Assembly: GCF_943193185.1 (NCBI RefSeq)
Contig: NZ_CALPDE010000016.1
Coordinates: forward strand, 1-56,690
DNA: 56,690 nucleotides
Direction of reading: 5' to 3'
Source of the DNA: Lactococcus ileimucosae
Lineage (GTDB): Bacteria > Bacillota > Bacilli > Lactobacillales > Streptococcaceae
The notes beneath the pieces were generated by a model, which made no database searches, was not told the origin of the DNA, and was given only the letters and a program-made list of their open reading frames with translations. Of this stretch, positions 42,543 through 52,369 are shown piece by piece. How positions within the stretch are numbered: the first letter of the stretch is position 1; the number at the start of each line of letters is the position of its first letter. The position numbers and the translations under genes were made by a program.

Positions 42543-43823
42543 TTATTGATTCCAAACGCTCTTAAGTTGTTTTGCTTGAGCATCCATTAAGTCATCAAGA
42601 TTACCCTTAGGATTTGACAAGATAGCTTGCATGCTTGCAGTCAATTGGCTGTAAGCAGCATCGGAGTTATCTGCAATTGGTAAAGGAAAGAGATGCTTTG
42701 TTGTTTTTTCGATAATAGCTGGTACTTTAGAAGTTTTACTTTCTGTATACTCTTTAGCTGTCAAACCAGCATTTGTTACAGGCATATAACCTGTTTGGGT
42801 TGCCCAGTAAACTTGTTCTTTCGTCGAAACAAGGAATTTTTCGTAAAGGTAAGCTGCTGTTTGTTGATTTTTATCAGCTGAGCTAAACATGTAGATGTCT
42901 GTTCCTTGTTGAACATTATTCTTCGTTGGACGTGCAGCTGCACCATACTCAAAGTCAATCCCTTTATTAAGATAGCTTTCACCAACAGATGAGCCAACAA
43001 AGAAGGCAAGTTTTTTCGAATCAAATGGTGCATTCAAATATTGGTCTGAACCGGCGATACGGAAGTAACCTTCTTTAATTCCATTGAAGTAATAGTTGAT
43101 TGTAGACTGAGATTCAGAACCTGTGAAGTCAAGTTCTTTATTAAATTCTTTTCCTGAATCTTTCATTGAAATAGAATAGTAATTGTTCAAGGAATCAAAA
43201 CCAGCACCTACTATTGTGTGGTTTGATTTTTTCCAAACTTTTTGAGCTGCCTCCTTAAGTTCATCCTTTGTTGTCGGTACTTTGATTCCATATTCATCAA
43301 GTAAAGTTTTATTATAGTACAATACTTCTGTTGACTTATTAAATGGAATACCATATTGTTTACCGTCAAGCTGGGCACCTTTAAGTAAAGGAGGTTGGAT
43401 AGACTCGTCACCAGAAATTCCGATTTCGCTATTTGAAAGAAAGTTGGCTTGGTCTACAAGCATATCACTTTTAGAAGCATTATAGAGCCAACCTGGATAA
43501 GCTTGTGTAAGCGTAGGCAAGTTTTTTGGAGACTGCATTGTAGAAGTCAATTTCGCTTGCAATGATGGGTATGAGCTTTGAGATTCTAGCTTTACATGAA
43601 TTTTGGGATGGGCTGCTTCAAAATCTTTTGTCATCTTTTCCAAAGTTTTCAAAGATGAACCTGTCATTGCATGCCAAAATGTGATGGTCGTATCTTCTGT
43701 CACTGAATTTTGGATAGAAGATGGGTTTGACGAAGTTCCCGTGCTTTTAGAGTTTGAGCACGCAGCAAGTGTAGTGACAGCCGCTAAGCCAACGAGCGGC
43801 AAAACAAGTTTTTTGAGTTTCAT
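42543..43823 (-). CDS. ABC transporter substrate-binding lipoprotein, UgpB-like
   Basis: A 426-residue extracellular solute-binding protein. The lipoprotein signal ends at LAACSNSK, with Cys22 lipidated. TITFWHAMTGSSLKTLEKM at about 46-64 is the start of the family-1 binding fold, and the best resemblance is to UgpB-type proteins for glycerol-3-phosphate or glycerophosphodiesters. The ribosome-binding site is AGGAGG. The ligand is inferred from the operon. Confidence 0.85.
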   Translation of the reverse strand: MKLKKLVLPLVGLAAVTTLAACSNSKSTGTSSNPSSIQNSVTEDTTITFWHAMTGSSLKTLEKMTKDFEAAHPKIHVKLESQSSYPSLQAKLTSTMQSPKNLPTLTQAYPGWLYNASKSDMLVDQANFLSNSEIGISGDESIQPPLLKGAQLDGKQYGIPFNKSTEVLYYNKTLLDEYGIKVPTTKDELKEAAQKVWKKSNHTIVGAGFDSLNNYYSISMKDSGKEFNKELDFTGSESQSTINYYFNGIKEGYFRIAGSDQYLNAPFDSKKLAFFVGSSVGESYLNKGIDFEYGAAARPTKNNVQQGTDIYMFSSADKNQQTAAYLYEKFLVSTKEQVYWATQTGYMPVTNAGLTAKEYTESKTSKVPAIIEKTTKHLFPLPIADNSDAAYSQLTASMQAILSNPKGNLDDLMDAQAKQLKSVWNQ

Positions 43824-43853
43824 GAATCCTCCTAATTTCTCTGCGAATTTTTC

Positions 43854-45149
43854 TCACAGTAGCAATTTTTGCCCACGATGAGGCAGTATTCTTTCACCAT
43901 AGGGATTTTCCAATTTTTCTGGATGGTAGCTATGGATAGGAATCAAAAGTTGAGGCTTAGTGAGACGAACAATTTTGTCCAAATCATCAGGAGTAGCATG
44001 TCCTGAACAAGCCATACGGACGAATTCAATAGCGTTTGAATTCAATAGCGCGAGGAATTTTTCATAAGTAGGGTCAAAGTCACCAAGTGGTGCAGCATCT
44101 GAATGGATATAAAGACCACCAGCCTGCAACTTATCAAAGTTATCAGTGACTTGCCAAATATAGTTTGTCTTATCAGCCAGTAAGTCGACGTAATCAACTT
44201 CAAGAGTCTTATCTAACAGAGAGGTATCTTGTTCAACATTTTCTTTGTAATAAGCAACATCTTGGTCAAATAATTTCTTCAACAAGAGAGCCATATCAGC
44301 TGTTAAAACGATTTGACGAATCGACTGCTTAGCCATTTCACTAAAACGTTGAACATTAGCTGGATAGGCATTAAATGTTATTTGTCGTTCAGGATTTACC
44401 TTTTGAAGTTGAACGAAACCAGCAATGAGAGCATTTTCAGAGTGAATCGGACAAGCCACCTTTACTGGCTTGCGCTCTGGGAAGCTGATCGATACACCTT
44501 CCATAATCATCATATCAGCCTTATAGGCCAACTCTGTAAATTTCTCTGTATCTTCTGGATTATAGCCGTGTAGGCGTAAGTCACCTGTATAAGCAATCTT
44601 ACGCCCTGCTACCGTGATAATCATCCCGCAAGCTCCATACGCATCATGGTCAACAGGAACCAACTGAACTTCGATATCGCTAACCTGAATTTTTCCATAA
44701 GGCGCGACAGCTGTAATCTTTCGTGTAAAAGCTTTTTCACTCTCAAATGGAGAAGGAAGAAGAAAATCCCCATTTTGATTAAGCATGGAAACAACTTCTG
44801 CAGTTGCTTCAAGAGCATACATTGAAATATCTGAATCCAGATAGTTAATCATACGCGTGTGGTCCAAGTGCGAGTGTGAGATAAAGACAGCAGTATGTGC
44901 ATAATCTTTCGTCTCATCGCCCTTGTACTCATAGTTAAAACGTAAATCATACAATCCTTTAAGCTCCGGAATCAATCCGTTATCCAAGAGTGTCTGCAGA
45001 TTTTCATCTGGTAAATCAAGTCCTGGACGGAACTCTGTTCCAAAGTCAAAAAATATGTGTGAATCTTTATAGGCAATCTCAACAATCGTTCCACCAATTG
45101 TCAAAACCCCGGCATGGAAGGTAACTTCTACCTTATCCTTTAATTCCAT
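43854..45149 (-). CDS. Metallo-beta-lactamase fold hydrolase with beta-CASP-like region
   Basis: A 431-residue MBL-fold protein. HSHLDHT (at about 93-99) is the metal site, with further ligands in VDHDAYG and YTGDLRLHG. The C-terminal CSGHATPDDLDKIV and LLIPIHSYHPE match the beta-CASP arrangement of RNase J-like nucleases. It is encoded inside the transporter operon, overlapping the permease gene by 17 nt. It may be a nuclease or a phosphodiesterase acting on the imported substrate. Confidence 0.8.
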   Translation of the reverse strand: MELKDKVEVTFHAGVLTIGGTIVEIAYKDSHIFFDFGTEFRPGLDLPDENLQTLLDNGLIPELKGLYDLRFNYEYKGDETKDYAHTAVFISHSHLDHTRMINYLDSDISMYALEATAEVVSMLNQNGDFLLPSPFESEKAFTRKITAVAPYGKIQVSDIEVQLVPVDHDAYGACGMIITVAGRKIAYTGDLRLHGYNPEDTEKFTELAYKADMMIMEGVSISFPERKPVKVACPIHSENALIAGFVQLQKVNPERQITFNAYPANVQRFSEMAKQSIRQIVLTADMALLLKKLFDQDVAYYKENVEQDTSLLDKTLEVDYVDLLADKTNYIWQVTDNFDKLQAGGLYIHSDAAPLGDFDPTYEKFLALLNSNAIEFVRMACSGHATPDDLDKIVRLTKPQLLIPIHSYHPEKLENPYGERILPHRGQKLLL

Positions 45150-45954
45150 TATTGGATACTCCTCTAATAATTTGTTTTCTGAATATAGAGTAAAGTGCCA
45201 AAACAGGAATAACAGTCAAAGTTGCTGCAGCCATTTGTAGATCTGTAGCGGAACCATTTTCTGAGGCAAAAGCTGCTAAACCGTTATTCAAGAGACGCAT
45301 ATTATCATTGTTTGTAATGAGTAATGGCCAAAGGAATGAATTCCAGCTCATAATAAATGAAAGAATACCTACAGTCACTAAAGCGGGTTTAATTATCGGT
45401 ATCAAAATACGGCGAATATATTCTAGATCACTTGCTCCATCAAGCTTAGCCGCTTTGTATAGCGAAGCTGGAATTGTTTTCATATAGTTGTTAAGGAAAT
45501 AAACATAAAAGACACTTGTGAAAAATGGTAAAACCAGAGCTACATAAGTGTTTAAGAGTCCAAGCTGTGCCATCGTATTATAGTTGGTAAAGATAATTGA
45601 CTCGTAAGGCACCATGAGAAGCACAATCAACAAGCCAAAGATCACTTTCTTGAATTTAAACTCAAGGCTAGACAAAGCAAATGCTGCCAAGGTACAAGTA
45701 ATCAATGTCATAAAGGTTGTTATTCCCGAAACAAGGACGGTATTGATAAAATAACGTAAGAATGGGACTTGTTGAAAGACCTTCACATAGTTAACAAACT
45801 GAAAAGATTCCGGTATAAATGTCGGTGGAATAGCCGTCGTTTCACGATGGGTCATCAAACTCGACAAGACCATATATACAAAAGGAAACAATGTAATCAA
45901 ACTGAATATAATCAATAGAAGATAAGAAAAGAATGTACCAATTTTATTCATCAT
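45133..45954 (-). CDS. ABC transporter permease, UgpE/MalG-like
   Basis: A 273-residue permease with six membrane segments. The binding-protein-dependent transport motif is KAAKLDGASDLEYIRRILIP (EAA loop, about residues 167-186). It pairs with the next permease and the ATPase. It overlaps the neighbours by 17 nt and 4 nt. Confidence 0.9.
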   Translation of the reverse strand: MMNKIGTFFSYLLLIIFSLITLFPFVYMVLSSLMTHRETTAIPPTFIPESFQFVNYVKVFQQVPFLRYFINTVLVSGITTFMTLITCTLAAFALSSLEFKFKKVIFGLLIVLLMVPYESIIFTNYNTMAQLGLLNTYVALVLPFFTSVFYVYFLNNYMKTIPASLYKAAKLDGASDLEYIRRILIPIIKPALVTVGILSFIMSWNSFLWPLLITNNDNMRLLNNGLAAFASENGSATDLQMAAATLTVIPVLALYSIFRKQIIRGVSNNGIKG

Positions 45955-46835
45955 AAGCGTTTTCTCCTTACAATTTTACTTTGGATCAAAGTACTGATAA
46001 TGATAATCAAGAAGAGAACAACCGATGCTGCCATAGCCGTACCTGATTGATTTTGCACATAAAATTTATTATAAACGTAGAATACCCCCGTAACTGCTGA
46101 GTTAGCAATCCCTGCTTGCCCACCAAAAAGAGCAAAGACTTCCGTATAAACTTTGAAAGCACCGATAAAGTTAACTGTCAAAAGGAAGCTGATTGTTGGC
46201 ATTAGCTGGGGCAGAGTGATACGTCGGAATTTTTCCCAGTTCGTCGCACCATACATATCCGCAATCGTATAATACTCACGGTTAATGTTACGAAAACCAG
46301 AAAGGAGAATGATGATATTAAAAGCCAAACCATTCCAAATGCCAAAAATAATCAAAGTCGTCATGGACATGCTTACACTATCCAGCCAATTGACAGCTGG
46401 AATTCCTATAAGGCCCAAGAAAAAATTAACCAATCCGTAGGATTTATTGAAAAAATATCGGAAAACCATGCCTATAGCGATGATTGAAGTCACATAAGGC
46501 ATAAAGAAGATCGTCTCAAAAAGAGCTTTAAATTTCACCTTTTCAAAAATTGCCCAAGATATAAAAAGAGCAATCATCAATGAAATAGGTACTACTGTTA
46601 TGGCAAAAAGAGCAGTATTAACAATGGAGTGAATAAAAACAGGGTCTTGAAAAATTTGAATATAGTTTGCAAAACCTGCAAAATGCTGGTTAAGCAAAAA
46701 GCCTTTTTGAAAACTCATATAAAATGAGCGGAAGAGCGGATAAACACTGAAAATGAAAATAAAAACCAAAGTAGGTGCTAAAAATACCCAAGCTTTTTTC
46801 TGGTTTTCTGGATTATAACCTTTTTTAATCATCAA
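45951..46835 (-). CDS. ABC transporter permease, UgpA/MalF-like
   Basis: A 294-residue permease with six membrane segments and an EAA-type loop YTIADMYGATNWEKFRRITL (about 196-215). It overlaps the ATPase gene by 4 nt. It forms the translocation channel with the UgpE-like permease. Confidence 0.9.
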   Translation of the reverse strand: MMIKKGYNPENQKKAWVFLAPTLVFIFIFSVYPLFRSFYMSFQKGFLLNQHFAGFANYIQIFQDPVFIHSIVNTALFAITVVPISLMIALFISWAIFEKVKFKALFETIFFMPYVTSIIAIGMVFRYFFNKSYGLVNFFLGLIGIPAVNWLDSVSMSMTTLIIFGIWNGLAFNIIILLSGFRNINREYYTIADMYGATNWEKFRRITLPQLMPTISFLLTVNFIGAFKVYTEVFALFGGQAGIANSAVTGVFYVYNKFYVQNQSGTAMAASVVLFLIIIISTLIQSKIVRRKRL

Positions 46836-47908
46836 TACGCACGCTCCCCAGACTCATTAAATATGAACGCTTTATCAAGGTCAAAACTCAAACCGAGCGG
46901 ATAATCACTTTTGGCTTCTTCAATATTCACGATTGATTTGAGTTTGAAATCGTCTTGCTCAAACTGAAGAATACAATCACGCCCAATAATCTCATACCCT
47001 GTAATGGTCATATCAAAATGTCCTGCACTTTCTGGCTTAGTCAGCACATCTTCTGGACGAATGGCAAAAGTATATTTTTCATTTTCTTGTAATTGAACTT
47101 GAAATCTTGCATCTGTAAAGTTAGATAAGGGAATTTGGAAAAGACCAAAATCAACAGCTTGTGAACGAACAGTTACATCAAAAGTATTAATAATAGGAGA
47201 ACCAATAAACTTGGCTACAAAAAGGTTTGATGGTTCAAGATACAGTTCTTGCGGCAACGCATACTGTTGGACAATCCCCTCATTCATTAGAATGATCTTA
47301 TCGGAAATAGACAAAGCTTCTTCTTGGTCATGTGTAACAAAAACAGCTGTGATGCCGACTTGTTTCACCAATTTACGAATTTCCTCACGTATACGTAGGC
47401 GTAAACGTGCATCGAGATTTGACAAGGGTTCATCAAGCAAGAGAATATCTGGTTTTTGTACCAAGGCACGTGTAATCGCGACACGTTGTTGTTGACCACC
47501 TGAAAGTGTGCCAGGCTTTTTATCACGTAAATCTTCGATATTTGTCAAATGCATATATTCTTCAACAATCGGCATAGCCTCTGCTTTAGAAATTTTATTC
47601 TGACCAACTGTTAAAGGAAAAAGAACATTTTCTAAAACGGTCATATGCGGATAAAGCGCATAGTTTTGGAAGACAAATCCAATATCACGGTTTTTAGGTG
47701 CTGTGTGAATAACAGAGCTTCCAGAAAACTTAATGTCTCCAGAAGTTGGGGTCAAGAGTCCAGCAATTAAGTTTAAGATGGTTGACTTCCCACAACCTGA
47801 AGGGCCAAGCAAGCAGATTAAATCTCCTTTTTCGATAGTAAAATTTACAGATTTTAAAGCTGTAAATCCATTGTCAAATTTCTTTTCGAGGTTGATAACG
47901 TCAATCAT
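46832..47908 (-). CDS. ABC transporter ATP-binding protein, UgpC/MsmK-like
   Basis: A 358-residue ATPase. Walker A GPSGCGKST (about 35-43), Q loop FQNYALYP, signature LSGGQQQR, Walker B LLLDEPLSNLDA and switch His in FVTHDQEE are all intact. A C-terminal TOBE/OB domain (about 240-358) is typical of sugar and Ugp importers. It is the first gene of the operon. The start has an AGGAG site 12 nt upstream. Confidence 0.92.
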   Translation of the reverse strand: MIDVINLEKKFDNGFTALKSVNFTIEKGDLICLLGPSGCGKSTILNLIAGLLTPTSGDIKFSGSSVIHTAPKNRDIGFVFQNYALYPHMTVLENVLFPLTVGQNKISKAEAMPIVEEYMHLTNIEDLRDKKPGTLSGGQQQRVAITRALVQKPDILLLDEPLSNLDARLRLRIREEIRKLVKQVGITAVFVTHDQEEALSISDKIILMNEGIVQQYALPQELYLEPSNLFVAKFIGSPIINTFDVTVRSQAVDFGLFQIPLSNFTDARFQVQLQENEKYTFAIRPEDVLTKPESAGHFDMTITGYEIIGRDCILQFEQDDFKLKSIVNIEEAKSDYPLGLSFDLDKAFIFNESGERAY

Positions 47909-47949
47909 ATTAAGTTTTTTCTCCTATTTCCTCAGGATAACACGGAGTC

Positions 47950-47986
47950 ATTATATCAAAAAAAATTAAATTTAACAAACAGTTAA
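47950..47986 (-). promoter_or_regulatory. Promoter of the Ugp-like operon with an inverted repeat over the -35 box
   Basis: On the minus strand TTGTTA (47978-47973), a 17-nt spacer and TATAAT (47955-47950). TTAAC-TGTTT-GTTAA (47986-47972) is an inverted repeat covering the -35 region and could be a regulator site. Confidence 0.75.
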
Positions 47987-48194
47987 AAAATGTTACGAAT
48001 ATGTAAACTTTATCTTTAAATCCTTCAAAAGAATATTTTATAGACATTTTTAAATCTTTTTTATATGCTGAAATAGACAATATTTTCTTGATGCAGGTGT
48101 TGTTCTTTTATTTTTCAGTCGATGATAATAAGCAAAATATAAATAATTTGTTATAATAAATTACATAGTAATAATAGATCAAGGAAGTAAAAAT

Positions 48195-48821
48195 ATGTCT
48201 GTGCAAGAAAATTTGATCAAAGCAAGTCATCTGATTAATATGGATGATATCGTTCGTGAAGGAAATGAAACCCTCCGCACTGTTGCTGATGAAGTGAGCT
48301 TACCCTTGTCTGATGAAGATATCCTTCTCGGTGAAAAAATGATGGAATTTCTCCGTAATTCACAAAATCCTACAATGGCTGAAAAAATGCAACTTCGTCC
48401 TGGTGTTGGACTTGCTGCTAATCAACTTGATATTGCTAAAAAAATCATTGCTGTTCTTATCCCTAATGATCCTGAGATTGACGAAAATGGTAATGAAGTG
48501 GCTCCAAAAGAAGCTTATAAAATGGCCGAAATCATGTATAACGCCAAAATAGTCAGTCACTCTGTTCAAGATGCAGCTATTGAGTCTGGTGAAGGCTGTC
48601 TTTCTGTGGATCGTGAAGTGCCTGGTTTAGTTATCCGCCACGCGCGCGTAACAGTGGAGTACTACGATAAAAACAATGAAAAACATAAAATACGTCTGAA
48701 AGGCTTCCCTTCAATGTGCGTACAACATGAGATTGATCATACAAACGGTATCATGTTCTACGATCACATCAATGAAAAAGAACCTTGGGCTGTTAAAGAT
48801 GGACTCTTGATTATTCAATAA
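48195..48821 (+). CDS. def: Peptide deformylase
   Basis: A 208-residue type 2 deformylase that removes the formyl group from new proteins. The three motifs are [14 protein letters not shown] (metal-binding Cys) and QHEIDHTNG (HExxH). The type 2 insertion near the middle is present. An AAGGAAG site is 7 nt before the ATG. It is monocistronic, with a 13-bp terminator. Confidence 0.97.
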   Translation: MSVQENLIKASHLINMDDIVREGNETLRTVADEVSLPLSDEDILLGEKMMEFLRNSQNPTMAEKMQLRPGVGLAANQLDIAKKIIAVLIPNDPEIDENGNEVAPKEAYKMAEIMYNAKIVSHSVQDAAIESGEGCLSVDREVPGLVIRHARVTVEYYDKNNEKHKIRLKGFPSMCVQHEIDHTNGIMFYDHINEKEPWAVKDGLLIIQ

Positions 48822-48832
48822 TTTACCCAAGC

Positions 48833-48866
48833 AAAAAGAATAAGCATTTATGGCTTATTCTTTTTT
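48833..48866 (+). terminator. Terminator of def
   Basis: A perfect 13-bp stem (aaaaagaataagc / gcttattcttttt) followed by T. Confidence 0.92.
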
Positions 48867-48915
48867 GTTTAACAATTTTTCAAGCTGTCGTTTCCTTATC
48901 CTATAGTCCTGAACA

Positions 48916-49110
48916 TTAAGGATAATTGTTATTATGAGGTAAACGGGGTAAAAAAGGAAAATATATGGGGGGGAGAGCGATTATTATCACAAATCCACTA
49001 ATTGCTCCAATAAAATAATTATTGACTTGATTAAAGGCTGTGTATTTTGAAGACGTTTTTTGATCATATTTCCGGGCTATATCTTCTTCGTTTAAAATTC
49101 TCCAGAGCAT
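48916..49110 (-). CDS. Small membrane protein, partner of the secreted protein upstream
   Basis: A 64-residue protein. The N-terminal half is hydrophilic (LNEEDIARKYDQKTSSKYT) and one hydrophobic segment (about 33-52, FIGAISGFVIIIALPPIYF) is followed by a short polar tail. Its ATG follows the stop of the upstream gene by 2 nt, so the pair is probably coupled. Small membrane proteins beside a secreted product are often immunity proteins or secretion partners, but there is no family match. Confidence 0.5.
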   Translation of the reverse strand: MLWRILNEEDIARKYDQKTSSKYTAFNQVNNYFIGAISGFVIIIALPPIYFPFLPRLPHNNNYP

Positions 49111-49112
49111 GG

Positions 49113-49673
49113 TTACTGATTCCCAGAGCCTCTAGGAATCCATGCACGGGAATAAAAAACTTTTCCATGAATAATCGCATTTGCCCTAATCATATTTACA
49201 GTCGCTCTTATCATACCACGTGTAAACATAAATAAATTACCAGAAAAAGCAGACATAGCTGCCAAGAGGACATTTATACCTGACTGTGCATATTTTATAG
49301 CTTGCAACATACTCCTTGAAAGATAAAGATTATAATTTCCATTTCTACGATTGCCATACCATACTATTTCAGTCACTCCAGCCCCTCTCTGAAACATTAT
49401 CCTTTTAATCTCAGGAGAAACCGCATAGCCTGACTTTTCCAATATTCGTACTAAATCTACATCTGAAATCGTTGCTGTTTCCTGGTTGCCTTCTTGGTTA
49501 GTAATCATTACTTCATTGACCTGTTGATGAAATTCTTTCAGCTTTTCTACTTCAGAACCTAGAAATAAGGCTTCATTATTTTCCTCTACTGCTGCGTAAC
49601 TTCCTGCTCCAACCCTTATAGAAAAAATGGGAGAAACGCCTGAAAATAGCAGTAAGATAAGTGTAAATACCAA
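49113..49673 (-). CDS. Putative secreted protein, unrecognised
   Basis: A 186-residue protein with a hydrophobic N-terminal segment (VFTLILLLFSGVSPIFS), a hydrophilic middle (about 28-100), an Arg/Asn-rich loop (VWYGNRRNGNYNLYLS) and a hydrophobic, glycine- and alanine-containing C-terminal region (about 125-160). The start is odd: a stop codon lies just before a poly-A tract and only a TTG at 49673 is in frame, with a ribosome-binding site (AAAGGCGGGA) about 30 nt upstream. The gene may be degenerate at its start. A bacteriocin-like or surface role is a guess. Confidence 0.5.
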   Translation of the reverse strand: MVFTLILLLFSGVSPIFSIRVGAGSYAAVEENNEALFLGSEVEKLKEFHQQVNEVMITNQEGNQETATISDVDLVRILEKSGYAVSPEIKRIMFQRGAGVTEIVWYGNRRNGNYNLYLSRSMLQAIKYAQSGINVLLAAMSAFSGNLFMFTRGMIRATVNMIRANAIIHGKVFYSRAWIPRGSGNQ

Positions 49674-49792
49674 TACTATTTTTTTTTAATTCTTATTTAA
49701 AATATTCCCGCCTTTCTTAACAATTCATTTCATTATGATAAATTCCTTTCTATAAGTATTAATACGAAAACCCAATACAATATTCACAAAAA

Positions 49793-49825
49793 AAAGAAAT
49801 AAAAGTTTTTCAACCTTTATTTCTT
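49793..49825 (-). terminator. Terminator of clpE
   Basis: On the minus strand AGAAATAAAgGTT and AACtTTTATTTCT form a stem followed by T8. Confidence 0.85.
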
Positions 49826-49852
49826 CATCTTTCCAGAAACTTTCTAGAGAAA

Positions 49853-52105
49853 TTATTCTTCATCTGGCTCTTCTAAAGTCTCCGCCTGTTTCTCTTCGTT
49901 CTTCACTTCTTCAGGCTTATTCACAATAACAATCTTATCATCAACCAAGTCTGCAAGTAACTCTTTATACTCAGGATGCTCAATGTAAAAATCAGCAATG
50001 GCATCCTCAATATTGTCCTGAATCGTACGACGGAGTGGACGAGCACCCATTTTTGGATCGTAACCCAAGTCAACAAGCTTTTCTTTAACGGCTTGTGTGA
50101 CATCAAGATGAATGTCATTTTGCGCGATTTGAGCATTAACCTCATCCAACATTAAATCTACAATCTTAAGCAAGTTTTCTTTACTCAATGCTGAGAATTC
50201 AATGATAGCATCAAAACGGTTCATGAATTCTGGACTGAAGAAATTACCTAATTCTCCAAGTACTGAATTCGTCCGGCCTTCACGCGCAGCACCAAAACCA
50301 ACACTCGCTTCAACCTTACCTGTACCAGCATTTGATGTCATAATGATGATGGCATCTTTAAAGGAAACTGTACGCCCTTGTGCGTCCGTCAAACGTCCGT
50401 CATCAAGAATTTGCAAGAACATGTGCATCACATCCGGGTGAGCTTTCTCAATCTCATCCAATAAGATTAAGCTGTATGGGTTACGGCGCACACGTTCTGT
50501 CAACTGACCTGCTTCTTCATAACCCACATATCCTGGAGGAGCACCAATTAATTTAGCCACACTATGTTTTTCCATGTACTCCGACATGTCAAAGCGAATC
50601 ATACTATCTCTTGAGCCAAAGAGCTCATAAGACAGCTGTTTGGCAAGCTCTGTCTTCCCTACACCAGTTGGTCCAACAAAGAGGAAGGAACCAATCGGAC
50701 GATTAGGCTTGCCGAGTCCAACACGCGAGCGGCGTACAGCTTTAGAGATTTTATTGATAGCTTCATCTTGACCAATAACATGAGCTTTTAAATCCTCTGC
50801 TAAATTAATCAGCTGTGTTTGTTCTTTTTCTTTCAAATCACCAACTGGAATATGTGTTTTTTCTTCGACAATTGCTTCAATATCTTTTTCTGTGATATTG
50901 GGCATTTCTGTATCCGAAACTTCATGATTTTGCAGTTCACGTAATTTTGCGATTTGATCTCGAAAATGCGCAGCTTTCTCAAAATCTTCGCGTTTCATCG
51001 CTTCATTTTTCTGTACTTCTGCTTCCTCAATGCGTTTCTTGATATCTTCTGCATCCACAAATTTGAGTGTGAGGTTCTTTTTGGAGCCCGCCTCATCAAG
51101 CAAATCAATCGCCTTATCCGGTAAGAAACGGTCCTGAATATAACGATTGGACAGATTTACGGCAGCTAAGATAGCTTCATCTGAATATTTCACATGGTGA
51201 TAATCTTCATAGCGTTTTTGAATACCACGCAAAATCGTGATTGTTTCATCTACAGATGGCTCATCAACCCTAACAGGCTGCATACGACGTTCAAGCGCTG
51301 CATCTTTTTCTATAATTCTGTATTCATTCAGTGTGGTTGCGCCAACAAGTTGAAGTTCGCCACGGGCTAGAGCAGGTTTAAGGATATTTCCAGCATCCAT
51401 ATTTCCTTCTCCCGCAGATCCTGCACCAACAATTTCATGAATTTCATCAATAAAGAGAATGACATCATCACGTTTACGGATTTCATCCATCAATTTTTGC
51501 ATACGCTCTTCAAATTGCCCACGCACGCCCGTTCCTTGAACGAGACTTACAACGTCAAGACGGATGACTTCTTTATTTTGCAGTTTTTGTGGCACATCAC
51601 CATCAACAATTTTCTGAGCAAGTCCTTCAACAACTGCGGTTTTACCAACACCTGGCTCACCGATGAGCACCGGATTGTTTTTTGTCCGGCGATTCAAAAT
51701 TTCAATGACACGTGTAATTTCTGAGTCACGACCGATAACTGGATCAATTTCCCCACGGCGTGCAGCATCAGTAATATTGACACCAAATTCTTCTAAAAGC
51801 CCTTTAGGCGCTTGCCCTCCACGAGGATTTTGCGGACCACCAGGACCACGCCGACCTGTCTGAGTAGGTGGCGTCATTGAACGTCCTTGATCATTACCAT
51901 GTAGAGCTTGAAAAATATCTGGAAATGGATTGAAAGGATCATCATTGTTAGAAATATTTGTAGCCCCAGCAAAGAGGCTTTCCTGACCACCTGATTTCAT
52001 AATTTGATAACAGTTTTGGCATAAATCAACTTGCTTACGCTGCCCATTCACATTGGTGTAAAGGTGAATTGTTGCTTCATTTATCTTACAGTTTTGGCAG
52101 AGCAT
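49853..52105 (-). CDS. clpE: ATP-dependent Clp protease ATP-binding subunit ClpE
   Basis: A 750-residue Hsp100 chaperone. The N-terminal zinc finger (Cys3, Cys6, Cys29, Cys32) distinguishes ClpE from ClpC. Two AAA+ modules follow, with GEPGVGKT and GPTGVGKT as Walker A motifs. A UVR-type coiled-coil segment ([17 protein letters not shown]) lies between them. The C-terminus is acidic. It unfolds substrates for ClpP under heat and other stress. Control by CtsR is supported by the operator upstream. Confidence 0.97.
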   Translation of the reverse strand: MLCQNCKINEATIHLYTNVNGQRKQVDLCQNCYQIMKSGGQESLFAGATNISNNDDPFNPFPDIFQALHGNDQGRSMTPPTQTGRRGPGGPQNPRGGQAPKGLLEEFGVNITDAARRGEIDPVIGRDSEITRVIEILNRRTKNNPVLIGEPGVGKTAVVEGLAQKIVDGDVPQKLQNKEVIRLDVVSLVQGTGVRGQFEERMQKLMDEIRKRDDVILFIDEIHEIVGAGSAGEGNMDAGNILKPALARGELQLVGATTLNEYRIIEKDAALERRMQPVRVDEPSVDETITILRGIQKRYEDYHHVKYSDEAILAAVNLSNRYIQDRFLPDKAIDLLDEAGSKKNLTLKFVDAEDIKKRIEEAEVQKNEAMKREDFEKAAHFRDQIAKLRELQNHEVSDTEMPNITEKDIEAIVEEKTHIPVGDLKEKEQTQLINLAEDLKAHVIGQDEAINKISKAVRRSRVGLGKPNRPIGSFLFVGPTGVGKTELAKQLSYELFGSRDSMIRFDMSEYMEKHSVAKLIGAPPGYVGYEEAGQLTERVRRNPYSLILLDEIEKAHPDVMHMFLQILDDGRLTDAQGRTVSFKDAIIIMTSNAGTGKVEASVGFGAAREGRTNSVLGELGNFFSPEFMNRFDAIIEFSALSKENLLKIVDLMLDEVNAQIAQNDIHLDVTQAVKEKLVDLGYDPKMGARPLRRTIQDNIEDAIADFYIEHPEYKELLADLVDDKIVIVNKPEEVKNEEKQAETLEEPDEE

Positions 52106-52189
52106 ATCTTTCTCCTTTGTAATAATATCTTTTCTATTTCTTTGTTTCTCATTAATGTAAGAATCCTATCTGATTTCTCACTTTTCGAG

Positions 52190-52206
52190 TCTGACCTTTT
52201 TTGACC
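52190..52206 (-). promoter_or_regulatory. CtsR operator of clpE
   Basis: On the minus strand GGTCAAA-AAA-GGTCAGA, an almost perfect copy of the CtsR heptad repeat (GGTCAAA N3 GGTCAAA). It sits just downstream of the -10 box, so CtsR would block transcription initiation. Confidence 0.92.
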
Positions 52207-52218
52207 TTTAATATTTTT

Positions 52219-52246
52219 ATTATATCACTTCTAGAAAATTTATCAA
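52219..52246 (-). promoter_or_regulatory. Promoter of clpE
   Basis: On the minus strand TTGATA (52246-52241), a 16-nt spacer and TATAAT (52224-52219). Confidence 0.75.
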
Positions 52247-52328
52247 ATGTTTTGTCCGATTAAAAGTACTGGTTTTAACTTTTGAAACGGCTGAAATCTT
52301 CAAAAAAAGCTGCCATATATCGTGAGTT

Positions 52329-52360
52329 AAAACACCCTCGGCTTACTTTCCGAGAGTGTT
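52329..52360 (-). terminator. Terminator of dnaG-rpoD
   Basis: On the minus strand AACACTCTCGG and CCGAGGGTGTT form an 11-bp stem (one G-U pair) followed by TTAA-type sequence, 10 bp after the rpoD stop codon. Confidence 0.8.
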
Positions 52361-52369
52361 CCTGTAGAG

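Noticed and set aside
49853-52105. ClpC instead of ClpE
   Set aside because: The N-terminal four-cysteine zinc finger and the absence of a ClpC-type N domain fit ClpE.
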